From positions 1-58,738 of the forward strand of contig CAZYXR010000009.1 of NCBI GenBank assembly GCA_964650845.1: 58,738 nucleotides of DNA. The letters run 5' to 3'. The stretch's first letter is position 1, and every line of letters starts with the position of its first letter. The notes beneath the pieces are model-generated. The model had not been told where the DNA came from. It did no database searches and worked only from the letters and a program-made list of their open reading frames with translations. The position numbers were made by a program, and so were the translations under genes. Source of the DNA: UBA7692 sp964650845 (GTDB taxonomy: Bacteria; Bacteroidota; Bacteroidia; Chitinophagales; LD1). This document shows, piece after piece, positions 1 through 9,140 of this stretch.

Positions 1-123
1 TAATGTAAAACGATAACCCAAACTTGATAAACCCTCAAGATAAGCAAGCACTTGACTTTGCCCGAGTGGGTCGGTCATGCCATCATACGAAAGATAAAGC
101 ACGTGCCGGCTACTTACTTGCAT
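1..123 (-). CDS. Glycosyltransferase family 4, N-terminal fragment (runs off left edge)
   Basis: The first 41 codons of a minus-strand gene are present, with ATG at 123, and the frame stays open to the window edge. The encoded start (MQVSSRHVLYLSYDGMTDPL, then GQSQVLAYLEGL) has the 'YDGMTDPLGQSQV' signature common at the N-terminus of GT4 (GT-B fold) glycosyltransferases, where the Gly-rich turn begins the acceptor-binding Rossmann domain. The start codon lies inside the end of asnB (14 bp overlap, 110-123), so the two genes are probably translationally coupled. It should transfer a sugar from a nucleotide sugar in a surface-polysaccharide pathway. The donor domain and specificity lie outside the window. 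Confidence 0.75.
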   Translation of the reverse strand, partial: MQVSSRHVLYLSYDGMTDPLGQSQVLAYLEGLSSLGYRFTL

Positions 124-1963
124 AATCTTTTATCCATTTATGTAATAGCGCAAGCGCAAAAAGACGGTTGTACAAATACATTTCGCCCGCTGCAAATCTT
201 GCTTTCAATTGCTTTACAACATGCAGCTTTACAATCTTTGCTTCAACAACATTTTCATCGCTAAGCCAATCTGAAACTATGTAACCCAACTCTCCTTTCA
301 TCCACTTTGCAAGCGGAATAGCAAAACCCCACTTTGGACGATTAAAAATTTCGCGAGGTACATAATCATACAATACTTCTTTCAACAAATGCTTAGCAAC
401 TCCGTTTTTGATTTTTAAGCGTTCATGAACATTTAATGCAAACTCCACCACTCTATAATCTAAAAATGGTGTGCGAGCCTCCAATGAATACTGCATGGTT
501 GCTCTATCTACTTTCACCAATAAATCATCTTTTAAATAATAGCGAATATCAAACAATGCTTGACTTTCCACTACCGATAGTTTGCGCGCTGTTGCTACAC
601 TTTCATTCATCAGCACTTCACTTTCCGTATTTTGTAGTAGCAAATCATTCAATTCATTTTCACTGAAAAAATATTGTTCTTGCGAAAAAATATGACTCTT
701 TAAATGCGCTTCGTTTTTGTAGTTAATAACACGCGCGCCTCGTTTTAATGTGTTGTTACTCATTGAAAGAAAACCAGCAATTGGTTTGCGTAGAGTTTTC
801 ACAAAAGGATTATCTAAACGACTTGCCCAAGTGTAAGCGCCATAACCATGAAAAAGTTCGTCTCCGCCATCGCCCGAAAGCACCATAGTTACATGTTGCC
901 TGGCAAGTTTACTCACCAACATAGTGGGCAAGGCAGATGAGTCGGCATAAGGCTCATCATAAGCAGTAAATATTTTATCAATAAGTTCTAAGGCATCACT
1001 TTCATTTACAATGAACTCTGTATGCTGGGTTCCTAAATGCTGCGCAACTTGCTTGGCAAATTTCGCCTCATTATGGGTGGCTTCTTTAAAGCCAATTGAA
1101 AAAGTTTTTACAGGCGTGCTGCTATTGCGTTGCGCCATTGCTGTAACTAAACTTGAGTCTATTCCACCGCTTAAAAATGCACCGAATGGCACATCACTTA
1201 TCATGCGATACTTTACAGACGAAAGCATTAAATCGTTCAATTGTTTTTTGGCTTCATCAAAATTTTGTAAAGTACCTGCTGTTACTTTTTCTTCGGGTTT
1301 CCAATACGAGTTAATTTCTACAACACCGTTCTTAACTATCGCAAAACTACCTGCCGGCAACTTGTACACATTGGTGTAAATGCTATGTGGCTCGGGCACA
1401 TAACCCAAATAAAGAAAATTGTAGATAGCCGCTTTGTTGATTTTGATGTGTTGTTTTACAAAAGAACTTTGCACCAAACTCTTCAACTCGGAACCAAATG
1501 CAAATGTGGTTTCGTAATGAAAATAATTCATCGGCTTAACACCCAACCTATCGCGAAACAGATAAAGCAAATCATCTTGAATATCATAAATAGCAATAGC
1601 AAACATGCCATTGAAACGCTCAACTGCTTTAACTCCTTCCAGTACAAAGGCTTCTAAAATAACTTCAGAATCGGAATGCGTTTTGCACTGGATTTTTAAA
1701 TCGCTTGCAATTTCTTGAAAGTTAAAAACTTCGCCATTAAACACCATTACATATCTGCCGTTTTGCGAATACATGGGTTGGTTGGCTGCGGCACTCAAAT
1801 CTATGATGCTCAATCTGCGATGCCCCAAACCCAAGGTGTTTGAAGCATTCAAGTAGTATCCGGCAGCATCGGGACCACGATGCGGCATTGAGTTAGTCAT
1901 CAACTTCAACTCATCGGATGCAATGGTGTTTTGTGTAGAAAAAAAGCCTGCTATGCCGCACAT
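110..1963 (-). CDS. asnB: Asparagine synthase (glutamine-hydrolysing)
   Basis: A 617-aa class II glutamine amidotransferase/synthetase. The protein begins MCGIAGFF, so Cys2 becomes the N-terminal nucleophile after Met removal. The glutaminase domain covers about residues 2-210 (RGPD, GHRRLSI and FNGEV motifs). The ATP-pyrophosphatase synthetase domain starts near residue 263 with SGGIDSS and contains the SGDGGDELFHGY signature. Full AsnB length. The family converts Asp, Gln and ATP to Asn, but paralogues inside polysaccharide loci often amidate sugar acids or make other amides. The flanking glycosyltransferases (TGATG overlap upstream, 14 bp overlap downstream) make that alternative plausible here. 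The substrate cannot be read from sequence. Confidence 0.9.
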   Translation of the reverse strand: MCGIAGFFSTQNTIASDELKLMTNSMPHRGPDAAGYYLNASNTLGLGHRRLSIIDLSAAANQPMYSQNGRYVMVFNGEVFNFQEIASDLKIQCKTHSDSEVILEAFVLEGVKAVERFNGMFAIAIYDIQDDLLYLFRDRLGVKPMNYFHYETTFAFGSELKSLVQSSFVKQHIKINKAAIYNFLYLGYVPEPHSIYTNVYKLPAGSFAIVKNGVVEINSYWKPEEKVTAGTLQNFDEAKKQLNDLMLSSVKYRMISDVPFGAFLSGGIDSSLVTAMAQRNSSTPVKTFSIGFKEATHNEAKFAKQVAQHLGTQHTEFIVNESDALELIDKIFTAYDEPYADSSALPTMLVSKLARQHVTMVLSGDGGDELFHGYGAYTWASRLDNPFVKTLRKPIAGFLSMSNNTLKRGARVINYKNEAHLKSHIFSQEQYFFSENELNDLLLQNTESEVLMNESVATARKLSVVESQALFDIRYYLKDDLLVKVDRATMQYSLEARTPFLDYRVVEFALNVHERLKIKNGVAKHLLKEVLYDYVPREIFNRPKWGFAIPLAKWMKGELGYIVSDWLSDENVVEAKIVKLHVVKQLKARFAAGEMYLYNRLFALALLHKWIKDYASK

Positions 1964-3261
1964 CAGTTATTTTTTATTTTCTGTTTCAATAGGTTTACAA
2001 ATATCATCGCCTGATTGCTCCGGCTGAAAAAATCATAGTTTACCGGAGCAGGGAATGCTCTCCTTTCAACAAAATAGTTTTGACAAATAAACTGAAGATG
2101 ATTTGACACTTCAACAGACGAAGAAGCAATAAAGCCTGTTTCGCACCTATTCAAAATATCCCTTAGAATACCCTTATCATTTTTGACCAACAAAACAGGA
2201 CGTTCCAATGCTATATAATCGAATACCTTTGCGTTAAGCCAGTTTGCACCTTCATTGGATAGCAACAACAATACATCAGCTTTTTTTAGTTTCTTCATTA
2301 CCTCCGGGTATGAAAACCGCTCTGTAATAACTATCAGCTCATTTAATGATGTATCGTAATTTAATATCCTGCTCGTCATGTCATCATAAAACGCAATACC
2401 ATAAAAGATGACTCGTACCTTACTCCTATCAACTTTATCCAAAAACAATTTTAAGCCATCCAAAAACATTTCGAGTTGTTGGTGTTCGTATAGAATTCCC
2501 GCATACGCAATTTCAAATACATCTTCGTCTGCATTCACATTTCCAATTTCTTCAAATACATCTGCATTGTAACCATTGTAAACAACTTCAACATCCTTAC
2601 CCGGATGAATTTTTTCAAGAAGATATTTATATGAAGGAGATGGAGTTGTTATAAAACTTGCACTGCTTACAACCTTCTGCTCAATGCCTCTGAATATCTT
2701 GTTTACAAACCTACTGATGATTCCGCCATTGCTGCGCATGGGAGAGACTGACCAGCAATCGCGAAAGTCGGCTACCCAAGGTATTTGATGCCTTGCCGAC
2801 AATTTATTTGCGTGTTTAAACAATATAAACGGCTCACCTGTAGCGATGATTACATCCACTTTGTTTTTGCTTAAGTATTCATCAGCAGCACTATATATTG
2901 ATGCGGTATCGTCTATCTTCAAAGAGAAAAATTTGCCGACTGAAAACAAAATGGAAAGGATTCTTCTAAAAAAAACAAATCGATTAAGCCCATATTTTAT
3001 GATGATTTTATCTCTGAAATTTGGTTGAAACGGAACCCTGACAACCCGCGCCAAGTTACTGAGTTCAGTAGTTTCAATAGCTTGTTTAGCTGATGGTCTG
3101 ATGTAGTCGATTGAGGTTTTAGTGTTATCGTTCCAATGCCTTGTAACAACAGTGGTGTCTATACCTAAATCCGGAAAATGTCTGAGCCAACTCTCCGGGC
3201 GCTGCGCCCCAATAGAAACATAAGGCGAAAAGTCATAAGCCAAAATTAAAACTCTTTGCAA
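1963..3261 (-). CDS. Glycosyltransferase family 4
   Basis: A GT-B glycosyltransferase, about 432 aa from the start chosen. The N-terminus reads RVLILAYDFSPYVSIGAQRP, typical of GT4 enzymes of exopolysaccharide loci. A cytosolic donor domain follows with a VVYNGYNADVF segment and an ADVLLLLSN...AKVFDYIALERPVL region, the usual nucleotide-sugar-binding site. The reading frame extends upstream to a GTG at 3321, but that would overlap the start of the divergent neighbour. The homology-consistent start is TTG at 3261, giving a 31-bp divergent gap; TTG starts are uncommon, so this choice is tentative. The stop overlaps the asnB start (TGATG), implying one transcript and coupled translation. Confidence 0.8.
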   Translation of the reverse strand: MQRVLILAYDFSPYVSIGAQRPESWLRHFPDLGIDTTVVTRHWNDNTKTSIDYIRPSAKQAIETTELSNLARVVRVPFQPNFRDKIIIKYGLNRFVFFRRILSILFSVGKFFSLKIDDTASIYSAADEYLSKNKVDVIIATGEPFILFKHANKLSARHQIPWVADFRDCWSVSPMRSNGGIISRFVNKIFRGIEQKVVSSASFITTPSPSYKYLLEKIHPGKDVEVVYNGYNADVFEEIGNVNADEDVFEIAYAGILYEHQQLEMFLDGLKLFLDKVDRSKVRVIFYGIAFYDDMTSRILNYDTSLNELIVITERFSYPEVMKKLKKADVLLLLSNEGANWLNAKVFDYIALERPVLLVKNDKGILRDILNRCETGFIASSSVEVSNHLQFICQNYFVERRAFPAPVNYDFFSRSNQAMIFVNLLKQKIKNN

Positions 3262-3292
3262 TACGATGAGCAATCTTATTTTGGCGGCAAAT

Positions 3293-4522
3293 ATGTCAAA
3301 TAAAACGCTGTTTTTTTTCACTTCATCGTTTCCTTATGGAAAAGAAGAGGCTTTTATTGAAGCAGAGTTTTCCTTTCTTTCTGAATCGTTTGATAAAATT
3401 CATATCCTGTCAAACAGCCCTACGTCAAGTGAAGCAAGGCATGTTAGCGAAAATGTTGTTGTGCATTACCTGCCTTACAACACAACAACACAGGAAAAGG
3501 TAAATGGTATTATCCATGTTGATTGGCTCGAAGTTTTAAATGAAACAATGGTTTTTTCTAAAGGAGTTGCTCCTCTCAAGATTATTCAGTCATGTGTTAG
3601 CGCCTATTCAAAAGCACTCAGCACATCCAAGTATATTTCAGTATTAGTAGAGCGCGAAAAGATAGACATATGCAATGCGGTCTTTTATTCTTACTGGCTC
3701 AACAATATGGCATTGGGTTTATGCTTGTTTAAAAACAAGCATCCTGAAGCAAAGATTGTTTCGCGGGCACACGGCTGGGATGTTTATTTTGAAAGGCACA
3801 ACCCGCCTTACCTGCCATTCCGAAAGTTGTTGTTTGATTCATTGAATACTTGCTATGCCATATCGCAAAACGGCCAGGAGTATCTCAGAAAGTTCACCGG
3901 TGCAAAAGAGAAAATTCAAATTTCAAGGCTTGGTACTTTAAAGCGAAAACATGCTGAGTTGAAGAATTGCGGCAAGTTTCACATTGTCAGTTGTTCAAGC
4001 ATTATACCTTTAAAAAGAGTACACTTAATTGTGGAGGCATTGTCGCACTTAAAAGATGTGTCAATTGTTTGGAGACATTTTGGGGGAGGTCCGCTTACCA
4101 ATAAGCTTCAATCATTAGCAATGGAAAAACTCTCATCAAGTGCTATTGAGTTTGAATTTAAAGGGCAGGTAACCAATGTCCAAATCCATGATTTTTATTC
4201 AACCAATAAGGTTGATTTATTCATAAATGTAAGTGAGTTTGAGGGGTTGCCGGTATCAATTATGGAAGCACTTAGTTACTCAATTCCGGTGATAGCAACT
4301 AATGTTGGAGGGGTAAGCGAAATAATAAAAAACGATTTTAACGGTCTATTGCTTTCTGCCAATCCTGAACCTGCCGAAGTGGCGAGTGCAATCGAAAAAT
4401 TCATCGGTTTGAATGCCGAGGAAAAAGAAGTATTCAATAGCAATGCTTTTGCAACATGGAACGAAAACTACAATGCCGAAAAAAACTATACCGACTTCAC
4501 CAATCAACTGTTGAATTTATAA
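3293..4522 (+). CDS. Glycosyltransferase family 4 (GT-B)
   Basis: A 409-aa enzyme from ATG 3293 (MSNKTLFFFTSSFPYGKEEA). An in-frame ATG at 3266 would add nine residues but would sit inside the divergent gene's leader. The acceptor domain is followed by the donor domain with the hallmark EX7E-type region (VSEFEGLPVSIMEALSYSIP then VIATNVGGVSEII), which binds the nucleotide diphosphate. It is transcribed away from the asnB/GT4 genes but belongs functionally to the same polysaccharide block. Its stop codon directly abuts the stop of the convergent transporter gene (4522/4523), leaving no room for a terminator. The sugar transferred is unknown. Confidence 0.85.
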   Translation: MSNKTLFFFTSSFPYGKEEAFIEAEFSFLSESFDKIHILSNSPTSSEARHVSENVVVHYLPYNTTTQEKVNGIIHVDWLEVLNETMVFSKGVAPLKIIQSCVSAYSKALSTSKYISVLVEREKIDICNAVFYSYWLNNMALGLCLFKNKHPEAKIVSRAHGWDVYFERHNPPYLPFRKLLFDSLNTCYAISQNGQEYLRKFTGAKEKIQISRLGTLKRKHAELKNCGKFHIVSCSSIIPLKRVHLIVEALSHLKDVSIVWRHFGGGPLTNKLQSLAMEKLSSSAIEFEFKGQVTNVQIHDFYSTNKVDLFINVSEFEGLPVSIMEALSYSIPVIATNVGGVSEIIKNDFNGLLLSANPEPAEVASAIEKFIGLNAEEKEVFNSNAFATWNENYNAEKNYTDFTNQLLNL

Positions 4523-6388
4523 CTATACAATCAATACAGGACATTTAACGCGGTGCCTCACTTCGGTAATAGTTTCGCCATACAGTAAGTCATAAAAAGT
4601 ATTGTGGCCGTGGCTACCCAACACAAGCATTTCTAAATTCAACATTTCGGCAAGGCGGGGAATAGATTTTCCTGGATTGCCAAAACCCAATTGCGCATCA
4701 ACTTTGTAACCTTGTATTTTCAAACTTGCTACATACAACTGTAGTTGTTTCCAGTCTTCAGAAGTTTCATAATCGCTAATTTCTATACCAACAGCGCGCG
4801 CTCCGGCACTTTCGGTAACGTGAATTAAAAAATATTCAGAAAAACTACTGCCTTGAGCAATTCCATGCTCAATTGCCTTTACATCACTACTCGAAAAATC
4901 AACACAAATTCCAATTCTGTTATAGGTTTTAGCACTTATCAATGGAAGATTTGCTGCCGTTCCATGTGGCAGGTTTTTCGCTTCTGTTTCTTTTCGACCA
5001 ATAAATGGCGACACAATTATGTACAACAACAAAAGAACTGAAGCAGTGATAATAGGCAAGATAACACCATAATAAAGCCACTGTTGCGGCAGCAGGGTTC
5101 TCCATTCTGCAATGGTTTCAATCACCAATTGAAAATTCAAACCAATAATAATGGCAGCAGCAACCCATGCCAATATTTTTGTAAGGGTTGAAATAGTAAA
5201 CACACCCATTTTAGCTTTATCACTCACAAAATGTATGAGTGGAATAACCGCAAAGCCCAATTGCAAGCTAAGCAGTACTTGACTGAAAATGAGCATATCT
5301 CCTACCTTATCCTCGCCCAAAAAGTATATTACTAATACCGCTGGCACAACAGCAATCATGCGTGTTATCAGCCTGCGCAGCCACGGTGCTATGCGCAAAT
5401 CCAAATAACCTTCCATTACAATTTGCCCGGCAAGCGTTCCGGTAATTGTAGAGCTTTGCCCGGCAGCAATCAAGGCAATGGCAAACAACATTGGTGCGAG
5501 TTTTTCGCCAAGCAATGGCTCAAGCATTCGATAGGCATCTTGTATTTCAACCACATCGTGATAACCTTGTTTGTAAAACACCGTTGCTGCTAAAACTAAA
5601 ATTGCAGCGTTCACAAAAAATGCAGCATTCAGTGCAATGGCAGAATCAATAATGTTGTATTTGATTGCCTGTTTCATTCCGGCTTCATCCTTTTTGTTTC
5701 TGCGGGTTTGCACCAGCGATGAATGCAAATACAAATTGTGAGGCATCACTGTTGCACCAATAATTCCTATCGCAATATACAATGCACCTTTATCTTTTAT
5801 AGAAGGTAAAAAACCTGATGCTACTTCGCTTAAATGTGGTTTTGCAAAGTACAACTCGGCAAAAAACGAAAGGCTGATGATGGCAACTAAAGCCAGAATA
5901 AACGCTTCGAGATAACGCATTCCTTTACTTTGTAAATACAGAATTATAAAGGTGTCTAACACCGCAATGCCAACACCCCACAACAACGGTATGCCAAACA
6001 ACAAATTCAAACCAATTGCCATACCCAAAACCTCGGCAAGGTCGCAGGCCGCAATGGCAATTTCCGCTAAAATGTAAAGTGAAAAATTTACTGGTTTTGA
6101 ATACGTTTCGCGGCTTAACTGAGCTAAGTCTTTGCCGCGCACAATTCCAATTCGCACACAAAAACTCTGCAACAAAAGCGCAATCAAATTACTCATCAAA
6201 AGCACCCACAGCAGCGAGTAGCCATATTTGCTACCTCCAGCAATATCTGTTGCCCAGTTGCCGGGATCCATGTAGCCTACTGCTACTAAAAATGCCGGTC
6301 CAATAAAAAGAAAAAGTCTTTTATACCAATTGCTTGTTTGTGTAGTATCAATACTGCCGTGAACTTCCTCTAATGACTTGTGCGACAC
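4523..6388 (-). CDS. mntH: NRAMP divalent-metal transporter with C-terminal universal stress domain
   Basis: A 621-aa protein. Residues about 20-455 form a multi-helix NRAMP transporter with the metal-binding DPGN motif (GYMDPGNWATDIAGG) and the second conserved motif MPHNLYLHSS. This predicts proton-coupled uptake of Mn2+ or Fe2+ across the inner membrane. Residues about 480-621 form a cytosolic UspA-type domain (IGICVDFSSSD ... VLGSHGHNTFYDLLYGE ... VKCPVLIV). The ATP-binding G-x2-G-x9-G pattern is kept, but the following Ser/Thr is Glu, so nucleotide binding may be weak. NRAMP proteins are usually about 410-450 aa; the extra USP tail is a fusion known in Bacteroidota. It suggests regulation of uptake by nucleotide or stress state, which is an inference. 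Confidence 0.9.
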   Translation of the reverse strand: MSHKSLEEVHGSIDTTQTSNWYKRLFLFIGPAFLVAVGYMDPGNWATDIAGGSKYGYSLLWVLLMSNLIALLLQSFCVRIGIVRGKDLAQLSRETYSKPVNFSLYILAEIAIAACDLAEVLGMAIGLNLLFGIPLLWGVGIAVLDTFIILYLQSKGMRYLEAFILALVAIISLSFFAELYFAKPHLSEVASGFLPSIKDKGALYIAIGIIGATVMPHNLYLHSSLVQTRRNKKDEAGMKQAIKYNIIDSAIALNAAFFVNAAILVLAATVFYKQGYHDVVEIQDAYRMLEPLLGEKLAPMLFAIALIAAGQSSTITGTLAGQIVMEGYLDLRIAPWLRRLITRMIAVVPAVLVIYFLGEDKVGDMLIFSQVLLSLQLGFAVIPLIHFVSDKAKMGVFTISTLTKILAWVAAAIIIGLNFQLVIETIAEWRTLLPQQWLYYGVILPIITASVLLLLYIIVSPFIGRKETEAKNLPHGTAANLPLISAKTYNRIGICVDFSSSDVKAIEHGIAQGSSFSEYFLIHVTESAGARAVGIEISDYETSEDWKQLQLYVASLKIQGYKVDAQLGFGNPGKSIPRLAEMLNLEMLVLGSHGHNTFYDLLYGETITEVRHRVKCPVLIV

Positions 6389-6442
6389 CTTTAATTTTTA
6401 GACAAATCTAAAAATATATTTCAACAAACAAAGAAAGTCAAA

Positions 6443-7783
6443 TCACAATCCAACGCCAGTATAAGAATGCGGAGAAATTTTTCGCAATTCATCTTTTATT
6501 TTATCGCTCACATCTAACGATTCAATAAACAATTGAATACTTTCTTTATTGATAGTGTTGCCACGAGTAAGCTCTTTTAGTTTTTCATAAGGATTGGGGT
6601 AGTTTTCTCTACGCAAAATTGTTTGCACTGCTTCGGCAACCACAGCCCAGTTACCTTCCAAGTCTTCATTCAGTTTAGCCTCATTCAACAGCAATTTCGA
6701 TAAGCCTTTTTCTATTGAAGATAAACTTATTAGCGTATGCGCCACAGGCACACCAATGTTGCGCAACACCGTAGAGTCGGTTAAATCGCGTTGCAATCGC
6801 GACACTGGCAGTTTAGCAGCAAGGTGCTCGAAAAGTGCATTGGCAACACCTAAATTCCCTTCGGCATTTTCAAAGTCAATAGGATTTACTTTATGCGGCA
6901 TGGCACTACTGCCAATTTCGCCCGCTTTAGTTTTTTGCTTAAAATATTCCATACTGATGTAAGTCCACATATCGCGACAAAAATCAATAAGAATATTGTT
7001 GATGCGTTTATAAGCATCAAACGAAGCTGCGAGATAATCGTAATGCTCAATTTGAGTAGTATAAACACTTCGATTTAATCCTAATTTATTGTTCACAAAA
7101 TCGTTGGCAAAGGCTACCCAGTTTACTGCACCATAAGCAACATGATGCGCATTGAAATTGCCGGTAGCACCACCAAATTTTGCTGCATACGGAATGCGCT
7201 CCAATTCGGCTACTTGCTTTTCCAATCGCTCTACAAAAACCATTATTTCTTTTCCCAATACAGTAGGCGAAGCCGGCTGCCCATGTGTGTGTGCAAGCAT
7301 TGGCACTTTACTCCATTGGGTTACCAATTGCTTCAAACTATCAATCAAGTTTTTTACAGCGGGTAATACTTGCTGCTCATTTGCTTCTTTGTACGAAAGT
7401 GGAATTGCAGTATTATTAATGTCTTGCGAAGTCAAACCAAAATGAACAAACTCTTTGTAATCACTCAATCCAAGTTCATCCAACTTCTCTTTTAAAAAGT
7501 ATTCTACCGCCTTCACATCATGGTTTGTAACTTTTTCGGTGGCTTTAATTTTTTCGGCATCACTTTCAGTAAAATTCAAATAGATATTGCGTAAATCTTC
7601 AGCGTATTTACCGATAGGGTTTAGCACATCAATTGCACCACCTAAAGCAAGTAAATATTCAACTTCTACCCACACCCTGTAACGAATCAGCGCGTATTCA
7701 GAAAAGTAATTTGCTAAAGCAGCCGTTTTGCTACGGTAGCGACCGTCAATAGGCGAAATGGCGGTTAATTCAGTTAATTGCAT
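6443..7783 (-). CDS. purB: Adenylosuccinate lyase
   Basis: A 446-aa fumarase/aspartase-superfamily enzyme that splits SAICAR and adenylosuccinate in purine synthesis. The N-terminus MQLTELTAISPIDGRYRSK aligns with the start of the E. coli-type PurB, fixing the ATG at 7783. The catalytic-loop signature SSAMPHKVNPIDFENAEGN is intact, and TSQDINNT and HTHGQPASPT supply the active-site His region. Length is normal. It is monocistronic, divergent from the acyl-CoA dehydrogenase. A -7 box lies only 4 bp upstream of the ATG, suggesting a leaderless or nearly leaderless transcript. Confidence 0.95.
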   Translation of the reverse strand: MQLTELTAISPIDGRYRSKTAALANYFSEYALIRYRVWVEVEYLLALGGAIDVLNPIGKYAEDLRNIYLNFTESDAEKIKATEKVTNHDVKAVEYFLKEKLDELGLSDYKEFVHFGLTSQDINNTAIPLSYKEANEQQVLPAVKNLIDSLKQLVTQWSKVPMLAHTHGQPASPTVLGKEIMVFVERLEKQVAELERIPYAAKFGGATGNFNAHHVAYGAVNWVAFANDFVNNKLGLNRSVYTTQIEHYDYLAASFDAYKRINNILIDFCRDMWTYISMEYFKQKTKAGEIGSSAMPHKVNPIDFENAEGNLGVANALFEHLAAKLPVSRLQRDLTDSTVLRNIGVPVAHTLISLSSIEKGLSKLLLNEAKLNEDLEGNWAVVAEAVQTILRRENYPNPYEKLKELTRGNTINKESIQLFIESLDVSDKIKDELRKISPHSYTGVGL

Positions 7784-7787
7784 GATG

Positions 7788-7795
7788 CAAACCTA
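7788..7795 (-). promoter_or_regulatory. Bacteroidota -7 box of purB
   Basis: On the minus strand TAGGTTTG matches the TAnnTTTG consensus of Bacteroidota housekeeping promoters. It ends 4 bp before the purB ATG, so the expected transcription start falls at about the start codon. No convincing -33 TTTG lies at the usual spacing. The other possibility is a chance match with the real promoter further upstream. Confidence 0.4.
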
Positions 7796-7895
7796 AAGGT
7801 TTTGAAGATTTATGAGCCGAATAAATTCCACCTGCAAAAAAACGCAGTGAGCCAAGCAAAACACCATACATCATAAAAAGCAATAGTTATCGCCC

Positions 7896-7926
7896 TTGCT
7901 TGTTGCAGCTTAATTACATAGGTTTG
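7896..7926 (+). promoter_or_regulatory. Promoter of the glutaryl-CoA dehydrogenase gene
   Basis: A -33 TTG (7896-7898) is separated by 20 bp from a -7 box TAGGTTTG (7919-7926), matching the Bacteroidota primary sigma consensus. Transcription would start about 5-8 bp downstream, giving a leader of roughly ten bases before ATG 7944. Confidence 0.55.
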
Positions 7927-7943
7927 AAGCCTAATAAAAAAAC

Positions 7944-9122
7944 ATGCGCCAGGATTTATATCAGCACCACGACTATTATTTAATAGATGATTTATTAACC
8001 AACGAACAGAAGCTAATTCGCGAAAGCGTTCGCAATTGGGTAAAAAAAGAACTAAGCCCAATTATTGAAGATTATGCTCAACGCGCAGAATTTCCTCGCC
8101 ACATCGTTCGCGGCTTAGGCGAAATAGGAGCTTTTGGCCCCAGCATTCCGGCCAAATATGGCGGTGGTGGGTTAGACGAAATATCGTATGGAATCATCAT
8201 GCAAGAATTAGAGCGGTGCGACTCAGGTATTCGCTCTACCGCCTCGGTTCAAGGCTCGTTGGTAATGTACCCTATTTACAAATATGGCAGCGAAGAACAA
8301 CGCATGAAGTATTTACCTAAATTAGGCAAAGGCGAATTGTTTGGCTGTTTTGGTTTAACTGAGCCAAACCACGGCAGCAACCCCGCTGGTATGGAAACAA
8401 ACATCAAAGATAAAGGCGATCATTATCTGCTGAATGGTGCAAAAATTTGGATTTCGAACGCACCATTTGCCGATATTGCAGTAGTGTGGGCAAAAGATGA
8501 AAACGGTAAAATAAAAGGGCTTGTGGTAGAAAGAGGAATGGAAGGATTTTCTACACCAACCATGCACGGCAAATGGAGCTTGCGCGCATCCACAACTGGC
8601 GAGTTGGTGTTCGACAATGTAAAAGTTCCAAAAGAAAATCTATTGCCAAACGTTGAAGGCTTGAAAGGGCCGCTGGGTTGCCTTTCTACAGCGCGATATG
8701 GCATAGCATGGGGCGCAATTGGTGCGGCATTAGATTGCTATGATACTGCACTGCGCTATGCAAAAGAAAGAATACAGTTTGGCAAACCAATTGCAGGGTT
8801 TCAATTACAGCAAAAAAAGCTGGCCGAAATGATTACAGAAATCACAAAAGCTCAGTTATTGGTATGGCGCTTGGGCACTTTAAAAAATGAAGGCAAAGCT
8901 ACACCTGCACAAATAAGTATGGCAAAACGCAACAGCTGCGAAATAGCTTTGAATATTGCCCGCGAATCGCGCCAAATACTTGGTGGCATGGGAATAGTAG
9001 GCGAGTATCCAATCATGCGCCACTTAATGAACTTAGAAACTGTAATTACTTACGAAGGCACACACGACATTCATCTCCTGATAACCGGGCAAGATGTTAC
9101 GGGTTTAAATGCTTTTATGTAA
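7944..9122 (+). CDS. Glutaryl-CoA dehydrogenase-type acyl-CoA dehydrogenase
   Basis: A 392-aa FAD flavoprotein of the acyl-CoA dehydrogenase family. The FAD-contacting FGCFGLTEPNHGSNPAGMET and WISNAPFADIAVVWA segments are present. The C-terminal YEGTHDIHLLITGQDVTG carries the catalytic Glu of the glutaryl-CoA dehydrogenase subgroup (YEGTHDIH), and an LRAS..GEL segment fits the same group. That enzyme oxidises and decarboxylates glutaryl-CoA to crotonyl-CoA in lysine/tryptophan breakdown, passing electrons to ETF. The product could feed the 3-hydroxybutyryl-CoA dehydrogenase encoded at 45739, though the genes are far apart. It stands alone behind its own promoter. Short- or branched-chain acyl-CoA substrates cannot be excluded. 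Confidence 0.85.
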   Translation: MRQDLYQHHDYYLIDDLLTNEQKLIRESVRNWVKKELSPIIEDYAQRAEFPRHIVRGLGEIGAFGPSIPAKYGGGGLDEISYGIIMQELERCDSGIRSTASVQGSLVMYPIYKYGSEEQRMKYLPKLGKGELFGCFGLTEPNHGSNPAGMETNIKDKGDHYLLNGAKIWISNAPFADIAVVWAKDENGKIKGLVVERGMEGFSTPTMHGKWSLRASTTGELVFDNVKVPKENLLPNVEGLKGPLGCLSTARYGIAWGAIGAALDCYDTALRYAKERIQFGKPIAGFQLQQKKLAEMITEITKAQLLVWRLGTLKNEGKATPAQISMAKRNSCEIALNIARESRQILGGMGIVGEYPIMRHLMNLETVITYEGTHDIHLLITGQDVTGLNAFM

Positions 9123-9140
9123 AAATCCACGTTCAAAAAA

